NCBI GenBank assembly: GCA_015680685.1
Contig: MNCI01027447.1
Location: 580,643 to 644,642 of the forward strand
From: Gnetum montanum
Taxonomy: Eukaryota > Streptophyta > Gnetopsida > Gnetales > Gnetaceae
Length of the DNA: 64,000 nt
Reading direction: 5' to 3'
Of this stretch, positions 55,489 through 64,000 are shown piece by piece. The first letter of the stretch is position 1. Each line of letters begins with the position of its first letter. The notes under the pieces are model-generated. The model had not been told where the DNA came from. It was given only the letters and a program-made list of their open reading frames with translations, and made no database searches. The position numbers and the translations under genes are program-made.

Positions 55489-57596
55489 TATAAATAGATT
55501 TTTACCTTCAATATATTTCATTTTGATTTTTGGCACATAAGTTTGGAATGAAGTGAAAATATTATGGGCTTTTTAGGTAAGAAAGAAAGCCAATAAAAAG
55601 ATTTTGAATAATCTTGCAATACAGTAAGAAGTTTATTTTATTTTCCTTTTCATGTGGTTATCCTATTTTGTTGTGGAATTTATATTCTCTCTCTTCTTCC
55701 AAGTTCTTCATTATTCTTTTATGATTTTAATTATTATGTCAAGACTACTAAATTTTTGTCAATTTAGGATTTTTTATATAAAAATTGATATTAAAATTTT
55801 ATCCAAATCCTTTTCTATTTTTTGATGAATTTTTGGAATATGTGTAAACTTTATCTAAATTACTTCTTAGATATTTTTACAATTATTTTGGATTAGCCCT
55901 TGATATAAATGAAATTTTGAGTGAATTTTTGTGAAATTTTGGCTACTATGGAATTTCTACTACATTGGAAATTTTTTAGATTTGGAATGTTATGTATGTA
56001 TGGGATTAAGGCTTCTTAGTTGGTACTGGAAACCAAGAATCTTTTAGATGCTCCTATCTACATGTAATAGTGGAGTGTTTTTTAGGGGAATCCACATCAT
56101 GGGAACAAAGGTTTAGATGGATTTCCTACCTTCGATTTTGATTTTTAGTTCATGTGAGTTTGGGAAACTAGCCAAGATCACTACACTAAGCAATTGATAC
56201 TAGTAGCATTTAGTGAGACATAGTCAAGACCTATCCTTTTCATGATGCATGCACGTTAACCGCTAAGGTTGTTAGTATGCAGGTTATTATTAATATCTGA
56301 CCATGAGAGATTTGTTTGGGATTATAAGAATAATCCAATGTTAGTAGTGATGTTATTCTAAGACATGTCATTATATTCCTTTGGTAGTGAGGTTAACTAA
56401 GACATGTTCTTTGGATATGCTTAGATAAACTATAAACTATATAATATTTAGATTTTGTGACATTTTTGAACATTAAATATTTAATAAGATACTTTGATGA
56501 TGTTAGTAGTGAGGTTATTCCAAAATTTTTCAATATATTCTTTTGGTAGTATGGCTAACCAAGATCTATTGTTCAGAGATTTTTAGATAAAATATAAAAT
56601 ATTTGGATTTTTGGAAAATTTGTGACATTTTAGACTTAAAAATATTTTTAAATATTTAATTGAAAACTTTTTTCTAGCTATTATCGAGAGACTTTTGGCT
56701 CAAACCTTTTATGCTTCATGAATAGGGAAATCAAATAATGTTTCTTATTTAAGGAATTTTGACTTCTATATTTTAATGTAGAGAGCCTAAAGTAACTAGG
56801 GAAACATTGGAAGAGGGACATGTAATGAAAGGTGGATCAATTTTATACAAGATAGATCCCCTGAATTTGAAAGATGATATATATATATATATATACATAT
56901 TTTATTTTTGCAAAATAAAATACTTTTTGGATATTTGACTCAAATACTTATTTTTGTGAATAAATGCGATATTACAAAAATTCAAGATGCATACCCAATA
57001 GCAACTAAATAAAATGCAAAAAAACAAAATATTCCAAAAATTCAAAATGGATACCCAAGAGCAACTAAATAAGGTTGAAGAGCAATGTGCCCTTATGGGA
57101 GGTCAACGAAAGGGTATGATATCAAACTCTCAATGTGTTTAAACGCTTATCCTAGGGTGGTTCATGACATTGTAGGGATCAATTTTATTTTGTCACATGT
57201 TGTATGTTTGATGAAAATTAATATTATATTATTATATATTAATTTTTATTAATAAATTTTAAATATAAAGATCTTTATTTCTAGATGTCTCATTAAGGCT
57301 AAACAAGTATTATTAAAATCATATTTTGTATACCTTTTAAGTATGTAATCTATTCTATTTTTTGACATCTACATTTTTGTGGCTGTGCCAATTTCTATAA
57401 TTATTTATCTAAGTAGTATGAAATTTTGCTATAATGTGTTGCTCTACTCTATTTTTGCTTATAATTAAGGATTTTTAATTATATTATGATTACTTCTTGA
57501 ATAAGAAAATCAAGGCGAATTTTAGATCCTTAGGATTTCATAGCATTTCTATTACTTATTTATAAGATTTTAGTGATAATTAATAAGGGTATTACA
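55489..57596 (+). repeat. 5' LTR (R-U5 part) of element F
   Basis: TATAAATA at 55489-55496 marks a promoter. The region ends GGTATTACA at 57596, just before a tRNA-Met-type primer site. The LTR start lies further left and was not located. It contains a direct duplication at about 56335-56660. Confidence 0.5.
56335..56660. repeat. Two direct ~165-bp copies in element F LTR
   Basis: The phrase ATGTTAGTAGTGAGGTTATTC occurs near 56338 and 56503 (the first copy has GATG instead of GAGG). Each is followed by TATATTC-TTTGGTAGT..., AACTAAGA-type text and ATTTAGATTTT. Divergence is moderate. Confidence 0.6.
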
Positions 57597-57600
57597 TGGG

Positions 57601-57612
57601 TAGTATCAAAGC
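57601..57612 (+). promoter_or_regulatory. Primer binding site (tRNA-iMet type), element F
   Basis: TAGTATCAAAGC against the usual TGGTATCAGAGC: 10 of 12 match, both differences G-to-A. It lies four bases after the LTR end. Confidence 0.7.
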
Positions 57613-57700
57613 ATGGATTTTTCCTTAGATGTCATAACATTGAATTCTTTTAGACATTATTTGATTTGTTTCATATTTTTTAAATCTCATTCAATACAAA

Positions 57701-58600
57701 ATGAGGGGGATAAGATTAATCAACGGTATTTTACAAGAAAATTCTTAAAATACTCATGCAATGCAAAATCAAGTATTTGAGTTATCGTTGATTTTTCTTC
57801 AAAATTAAAACTAGAATAATCACAATGAAGGTTTAAGCAATAAAGGATATTAGCAATGATATATGAGACTAACTCATAGTTTTGGGAGGCTAAATCCTCT
57901 ACTTTCTTAAGAATTGAAGACCCCACTATTACTATAAATGGTTGAAGAAATTAGAGAAAGCTTTTCAAAGTTTATATTTCACTACTATAGAGAAGACCTT
58001 TTTCACACTATATCAGCTAGAAGATGTGATTGAGCAATGGTGAGATGCAAAACAAAGAATTAGACACTAAGAGGATGAAAACTAGATTGAGAATAATTTA
58101 TTGAAGTTTTCAAGGATAGATATTTTTTAACTCTTATCAAGAGAAGAAAGAAGATGTGTTTGACTGATTAATTTAGGGATCCATGTCTATTCATGACTAC
58201 AATAATAGGGTTACTGAACTATGTAAATATGTTCCTTATGTTTTGCAAAATGAATTTGCATATACTAGAAAACTTATAAAAGGATTAAAACCTTCCATTA
58301 AAACCATAATTTTAGAATTGATCTTAGATAACTATGAGGAGGCATGAGCTAGAGTAATTATTGTCAAAATAAAACACATGGAGGATGTAGCTCAAAGAAA
58401 TAGAAAGAGAAATAAAGAAGAATTCATTGGAGTTAATCAAAGGACTAAATGAACCAATCCAACAACAACCTTAGGGATTTAATTTGCTAGATCAACCATT
58501 TAATATTAAGTTTCCACTAGGATCTAATATTTTTTTATTGCAAAGAAGTTGACCATTTTAAAAAAGAGTGTTCAAAGCTAATTTAGAAATAGAGTGCTAT
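57701..58600 (+). pseudogene. gag: Element F gag
   Basis: Shattered over several frames. Recognisable pieces are LYQLEDVIEQWW near 58000, the capsid-like LCKYVPYVLQNEFAYTRKLI and GLKP near 58220-58290, and a remnant zinc knuckle, YCKEVDHFKKECSKL, near 58535-58580, where one Cys of CCHC is lost. This is the gag layout of the Tekay/CRM-type gypsy lineages with tRNA-Met primers, different from A-E. Confidence 0.7.
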
Positions 58601-58789
58601 GTAGAAGAGAAAAATAAAACCTATAGTTTCAAATCTCAAGATTATCCAAGAAAATAGAGGAGGTGCTACTAATAATCCTAGGGTGGTTTAGGAGAATAGA
58701 AAAATTAACAATAATCAAGAAAGAAGTGAAAGATCTATGAATTAGAGTTGAATCTATGCTCTACTAGGAAGGGATAGGATAAACCTAAC

Positions 58790-59125
58790 ATAGTGGTTGA
58801 GACTAAAGGCACACTCAATGCATAACCTATCTTTATTCTTTTTAATCCTATAGCTAGCCATTTTTAAATTAATATTCACATAGTGAAAAGATGAAATATT
58901 TTATATAAAAAACTAGAAATTTTGTTATTTGTTAAAGCTATGAGTCATAGTGTATACATAGTAGAATATAAGTGTAAGAAGATTTTACTAAGGATATAAG
59001 ATAAGGAGTGGAATGTAGATTTATTTATTATAGATTTAGGAGAATATGAGATTATTTTGGAAATTGATTAGTTAAGTAGATATAATGGATTTATCCATTG
59101 CAAGACTAAGATAGTGTAACTAAAG
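58790..59125 (+). pseudogene. pro: Element F aspartic protease fragment
   Basis: The active-site end is not clear, but the distal half reads FIIDLGEYEIILEID, then LSRYNGFIHCKTKIV, corresponding to the DVILGMDWLSxYNAxIDCxxKxV pattern of plant gypsy proteases. Stops are frequent. Confidence 0.7.
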
Positions 59126-59940
59126 TCATTATTTAACCTATTATTTTTCCTTGGGATACATGAGTGTTATTTGTGAAAAAGAAAAATGGAAATGTAAGGC
59201 TATGCATTAACTATTGAGGGTTGAATCAAGTTACTATTATGAATAAATATCCTCTACCTATAATTGATGACTTATTTGATTAGTTGAAGGATATAGTTGT
59301 ATTTTCTAAAATGGATTTTAAGTCTAGATATTACTAGCTTAGAGTTAAAGAAGAAGATGCCTTGAAGATTACATTAGTACAATATATGGGTAATTTGAAT
59401 TCCATGAATTTCCATTTGGGTTAACAAATGCTATTATAGTACTTATACATTTAATAAATAGTGTATTAAGGCCTTATCTATATAAATTTGTAATATAATT
59501 TATTAATGATATTTTCATATATTCTAAAAGTGAGGAGAATAACATGTGGTGCAGTAAGAAAACGTATTCTAGCTCCTGAGAGAAAACCAACTATATGTCC
59601 AACCATCTTAGTGCTCATTTTGACAAAAAAGTACAATTTCTTAGTAACATGGTATCAAAAGTAGAGATAAAAGTTGCCCAAATCAAGACTCAAATGATTT
59701 GCAATTGGCCAAGACATAGCATTATAATAGAAGTGAGGATTTTCCTAAGATCAAGAAGTTACTATTGAAGGCTTGTTAAAGATTTTGCTAGAATTGCATT
59801 TTCTGTAATCAATTTATTAAGAAAGGATTATTTATTTTAGTAGACAGAAAAAAATGGGTAAACATTTTTAGAATTAAAGAAAAAGCTCACATTAGCTCCT
59901 ATTTTAATATCACTTGCCTCGGATGTTGCACCCAATTTTT
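59126..59940 (+). pseudogene. pol: Element F reverse transcriptase fragment
   Basis: Reading across frames gives LFVKKKNGN, YRGLNQVTIMNKYPLPIIDD (59217-59276), FKSRYYQLR, the catalytic box as FIND (about 59500, family YVDD, so one Asp is Asn), and RSRSYYWRLVKDFARIA near 59750. It ends abruptly near 59940, where unrelated repeat sequence begins, so RNase H and integrase are missing. Confidence 0.8.
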
Positions 59941-61343
59941 TAGTTCCATAATGGCCAAGACAATTACTGTTTTGACATTGTTTCACCTAATTTTGGGCAT
60001 CAAAGTCCTTGAAAACTATATCATAAGATACATTTTCATCTCTTGGAGGCTTGTAAGAATTATTCCAACCCATAACATAGCATATAAGCATTAATTTTGG
60101 TGACCCTAGAAAATTTGAGAATTAAAATTATTTTAAGTATCCTAGGTGATGTTGATATAGTGTTAGCATTACCCCTGGAACATTATGCTCATGTCACCTA
60201 TAATAGAACTACTTCATAGTCCTAGTTTTGACTCTGTAGAATTTCAAACAACTCATCTACTATAGTCTTGGCATGAAAGACGTCAAATTTTGACATATTG
60301 GAGAGTTCACCCTAGGATTAAAAAATGCAATTTATTTCTAAGTATGGGTGATGATAATGTTGATGTTAATGTCATCATCAGTGTTATCTCTAGCATCATC
60401 ATTCTTGCATAAAGCACAAAACCTCTCACTTACAAAAACCAATATCTTGACTTCAATTTTAGCCTCTCAAGATCTCTGGTAACTAATTGACATCATTTTC
60501 AAGGCATCAAAACATAGATTTTTTAGGTTTGTAGATAGTTAGGGTTGAAATTTTGACTAAGTATTATTTTGTGATGCTGACATCAACATCAATATCACCT
60601 TGACTTTGACAACATTAACTTAAGTTACTAAGTCTAGCATTCAATAACATTCTCTAAGTCCATAAGCTCCTTAGTGTCGTGTAAGAATTGTCTTAACATA
60701 ATTCAACATTAGTTTGGACAATAGGAAGGGTCATGGAGGCTTGAAATTGCAGTTTGGAAAACATTAGAAAATTTTTCTATCTCCTTGATTATGCTAAAAC
60801 TAACACCAAAATTAGCATTAGCATCATCTCCCACATGACTTGCATCATCTAGTCTTCCAAGTTAAAGCTTCCAAAAGTGAACTTCAAGTCAACTACACTT
60901 AACTTAAGAGTCAAATTTGAAAACTCTAAGTTTACAAATACTATATCAAAAAGCAAATTTGGGACTGATTTCTTGATATAAATAGAACATTTTTAGATTT
61001 TTAGAGATTATAAGCATGAACATTGTCCTTCCCAGCATCTTTCACATGCTCCATGATCACTACAACTCTTATTAGTAATTCACGAGTTTAATTTTGAACC
61101 TAATATTTTGACAACGTAATCACTGATAGTTTGATAGCTCTTACATCACTATCCTAGAGTTAGAATTTTTCAACATGAATGTCACATTCCCCATAGTTAG
61201 AATTTTTTAGCATTAGTGTGATTACTTCTAGAGTTATAACTTTTTTAGCTCTAATGTCACTTGCAAGACATTGGCCCAAAACAACCATGTTTGGCCTCTT
61301 ATTAATTCCAAATGATGTTCACTTTTAATATTAAATTTAATGT
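59941..61343. repeat. ~200-230-bp tandem array, family T-like U3
   Basis: Units begin near 60147, 60347, 60570 and 60797, each with a core of GATGTTGATGTTAATGTCATC type, partly palindromic, and arms with phrases such as TCAAGGCATC and GGAGGCTTG. This is the same layout as the array at 5430-6570, but with a different core. Confidence 0.55.
61156..61265. repeat. Three 37-bp direct copies
   Basis: AGAGTTAGAATTTTT-type phrases begin at 61156, 61193 and 61230, each followed by CAT/GCATTAGTGT-type text. Confidence 0.65.
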
Positions 61344-62275
61344 TGATGAGTGGCGAGATTCCCCTACACTCAACCATATGAATATGAGCATAGCATGTGA
61401 GATTCGGTCGAACTCCGTAGACTAAGTGCCTACATGCCCCATGGAACACTTAGGGTTAATTATTCGTTGTCTTCCCAGACTTACTTGTAGTTGTCACGAT
61501 GTGTGGTTAAGTCTGAGGTATATGATTTTTATAGCTTTTTATGTTTTATGTCTCCTATGCTAACAAGGTGAAGGGTTGAGAAACTAATTACTAACTCTAA
61601 CTAATGAACTAAGTCGAAATTACCTAGCGTCAGCATCCATTCCCACTTATCGTACACACCCTGAACCGATGCAACCATGGCTACCAAACGCTAATCATTG
61701 CTGGGATCACCACGTGTAACACACATGCTCGAAGTGGTCGTACTAAGGCACTTAACTAGGAGGAAAGGGTTGAGAGAATCTAATCTAGCTTAAGTGCAAT
61801 GAGCATTCGTTCCTTGATTATCTGTACACATCCTTAAATGTTCATAATCAAGTCGTACTCATTCCGCATTACTAGGAGATAAGGGTGAGAGAGAAAGAAA
61901 TAAATAACATTAAATAAAATCCTATTCCATGCACTGCAAGGTTTATCTAGGAAGTTCATCTTTATTGACGTACACAACTTGTGTTCAACTACAATGTTGC
62001 TCGAATAAAGATCCGTTCACTTTGGGACTCCTACTGCGGGCACATGGAAAATATTCTATCTCTAGAGTGATCAATCTGCCAGAGTTTCCCTACTGTCTAG
62101 CCTAGGATGAGAAAACAAGGGAGAGCCACCTCTTATTTATAAATATGACGACGCACTGCGATATCGCATACGCAATATCGCAGGGTACGATGTGATATCG
62201 CATGGGATGCGATATTACGGCAGCCGTGATATCGCATACGCGATATTGCAGCCCATGCAATATCGCGTCTCATCA
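61344..62275 (-). repeat. 3' LTR of element E
   Basis: 932 bp, from TGATGAGACGCGATATTGC at 62275 down to CACTCATCA at 61344. TATA box at 62135-62142 (minus). U3 (62155-62270) has about nine GATATC-type palindromes, the largest number in the window. Confidence 0.9.
62135..62142 (-). promoter_or_regulatory. TATA box, element E 3' LTR
   Basis: Minus-strand TATAAATA, followed by AGAGGTGGCTC as in element C. Confidence 0.7.
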
Positions 62276-62284
62276 TACCCCCAT
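62276..62284 (-). promoter_or_regulatory. Polypurine tract, element E
   Basis: Minus-strand ATGGGGGTA, directly before the 3' LTR. Confidence 0.75.
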
Positions 62285-62439
62285 GAATGAATGAAAACTC
62301 ATCCTCGATTTCCTTACAAAATATTGGGAAGGTATAGGATTATTAACTGAATAGAACTAATAGGATGACCTGTGAACAGATCATCATTACAAGACTTAAC
62401 AAAACTAGTGTTCATGACAACAAGAGTGAACACCTTATT

Positions 62440-62634
62440 ACATTGACATCAGGCCTTAATTGGTAGCTGAGAGAGAAGAGAGAAAGAACTGTTGTTGCTA
62501 CCAATGCCAAGATTGCGCCTTTCATTGTCCATCCGTAAGTGCACCATTGATCTTGCTCCTTGCATAGCTGTTTCCAGCACTGCTCCATTCTAAGTGTTTG
62601 CTCCAGATCCAATCCATTGTTGTATGATCACCAT
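62440..62634 (-). pseudogene. Element E short 3' ORF, decayed
   Basis: The ATG at 62634 follows a complete CAG acceptor. The frame matches the element C short ORF (QQWIGSGANT) up to a TAG, then is shifted by a one-base insertion near 62575 but continues in another frame as LCKEQDQWCTYGW and the hydrophobic GAILALVATTVLSL. Conservation of the Cys/Trp/Tyr middle and the membrane segment between C and E is high. Confidence 0.6.
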
Positions 62635-62694
62635 CTGCACACACAACACAATCTTATATTAGCAAGGGTAAATGAATCATCATGTAATTAATAC
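62635..62694 (-). other. Intron-like segment, element E
   Basis: 60 nt: after AGCAAG it begins GTATTAATT, has TTGCTAATA about 30 nt before the end, and ends GTTGTGTGTGCAG directly before ATGG. Donor, branch-like site and acceptor are all intact. Confidence 0.6.
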
Positions 62695-64000
62695 CTTGCT
62701 ATAGTGTAAGTCCATTGGCTAGGTTATGGTATGGCTGATTGTGAATCTGGAGATGTATTAATTATGACTACCGAAGGTGTAGGGGTTAGGAAAAAATCAA
62801 AAAAATTTGGGGCTAAGAGAAAATCAAAAAAATTGGGCCCCATACCCCCATGACTAATCGCAAACCTCCAGTAGTGAGAGAATGGAAAAAGAAAGAGGAA
62901 CAAGAAAGATGAGAAAAAAGAGACAACTATGACATCAATGAGATGGAGGTTAAGATGGAAATGAATAAAACAAAATAAAATAGATTGCAAAAATATTAGG
63001 GGAAATAATTTAACTGGTGCACCACAGAGGAATGTCAATGGGTCCTCCCCAAAGCAGGCTCATGCCCTTAATGCCCTGACAAACCCACATTCAAAGAGTC
63101 CATAGGCTCTAGGAATGTCAATTGGAATAAGAGTTAAAATCTTAACCACAAGAATTTACCAAAAAGAAAACAATGCATCAACCAAAATATATACCAATGA
63201 TACAACCGACAATCAGGTGAATAATGGAGAGAAGGATGGATAGAAGAGAATGGAATGGAATCCCAAGAATAAGGTGATGTACAGCCCCTTGTGTGTTTCA
63301 TGATTAATGTGACTTGGAAAATTTCATTCCAACTCCAGCCTCAAACCAACCACATCCAATGACTTCGCATCAATGCATCCAATTAATCCATCCCCTTGAA
63401 TAACAAGAAGGCTTCTCCCAAGAGTCACCACCATTCTGACGAAACTAGGAGAGAATGGGAAGCGAGAAGGGCCTTAGTTAGAGGGAACATTTTTTAGTTC
63501 CATAACCAATGCTTATAGCCCAAGGAATTATTTTGTCTAAAGGGTGTGCTTTGAATTCTCACTTTGCTTTTTCTCTCTTTTTTTGTGTTTTATGTTTTTA
63601 TGCATGAGAACCACACCATGCAAAGACTTTGTTATTTTTATTGTCTTAGCTTCCGATAATTGGGTAACATCGAAACGACGAGAAAACTCAAGAAGAAAAC
63701 ATCCAAGCACCCAAGAGAATGGCCAACACAAAAGCATCAAGTTCCCTTGAAGTCATACCCTTTTCAATCCTTGAGTTCTTCCTTAGTTTGAGAAATGCCC
63801 AGTCACTGATTCATTAAAGTTCTTATTAGAAAAGGACTGTACATTCCCAAGTCAAGAGAGACCATAGAAACTGGTGGATGGATGGAAGAAGTGAACTCAT
63901 TTCCTGCCATATCGAAAAAAACATACCTTAGTATCAACATCGTGACTTAAAGGTAAAAACCAAACATTAGTAATCAACATGAAAATAGTTCATACCATCA
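62695..64000 (-). other. Element E 3' non-coding region
   Basis: Matches element C 37084-38370 closely, including TTTGGGGAGGACCCATTGAC (near 63050) and the end near 64000 (ATGGTATGAACTATTTTC). Confidence 0.8.

Larger units (their letters stand above)
61344..64000 (-). mobile_element. Element E: 3' end of an Athila-type element, minus strand
   Basis: Contains, in minus-strand order, the 3' non-coding region, the intron-like segment, a decayed short ORF, polypurine tract and 3' LTR. The left flank 61339-61343 (AATGT) would be one copy of the duplication; the other end lies outside the window. It is close to element C over the non-coding region. Confidence 0.85.

Noticed and set aside
1-64000. 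tRNA or rRNA genes
   Set aside because: Only primer-site complements of tRNA 3' ends were seen; no cloverleaf or rRNA core sequence.

Overview
The window is an intergenic block of a large, repeat-rich seed-plant nuclear genome. It is built almost entirely from decayed, nested LTR retrotransposons. No intact host gene, tRNA, rRNA or CRISPR array was found. The evidence is Ty3/gypsy and Ty1/copia polyprotein remnants, LTRs with TATA boxes and AATAAA signals, tRNA-type primer binding sites, 5-bp target-site duplications (TSDs) and heavy C-to-T/G-to-A decay. Long old LTR elements with third ORFs would fit a gymnosperm-like genome, but the species cannot be fixed from sequence alone. Two assembly gaps (17124-17768, 49250-49775) interrupt the sequence.

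Layout. 1-7303: old long-LTR repeats (called family T here), with a plus LTR-like unit at 110-1490, an antisense gag-like remnant, a five-unit tandem repeat, a minus LTR-like unit (3100-4791) and a second plus unit (5210-7303) with a ~175-bp tandem array. 7304-7944: a gypsy protease fragment abutting a copia RNase H fragment. 7945-21392: element A, an Athila-type gypsy element inserted inside that copia RNase H (TSD ACAAC); its 3' LTR is split by a 3.7-kb insertion (16892-20608) that carries host-gene fragments. 21398-24640: copia tail and unassigned AT-rich sequence. 24640-52700: an old retroelement-type ORF cut into three pieces by element B (25550-42286, TSD TAGAT) and element D (42619-51308, minus strand, TSD CCATC). 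B is itself cut by element C (32919-39582, TSD ACTTT). 52841-61343: an old LTR, AT-rich sequence, a second gypsy lineage (element F, tRNA-Met-type primer site) and another family-T-like array. 61344-64000: the 3' end of element E on the minus strand, running off the window.

Elements A-E form one family. Their LTRs begin TGATGA and end TCATCA. The primer site, where present, matches tRNA-Asp. RT carries FMDD and the protease DSGS. U3 carries a cluster of GATATC-type palindromes, and a ~1.3-1.8-kb 3' non-coding region follows pol. The most notable feature is a conserved, AU-rich, intron-like 56-60-nt segment directly before a 3' ORF in all five copies. In C that ORF is a 61-codon reading frame with one predicted membrane segment. 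In D the same slot holds an 865-codon coiled-coil-type frame broken only by stop codons. C and D have both lost pol, whereas A and B keep a degraded pol. All elements look inactive.
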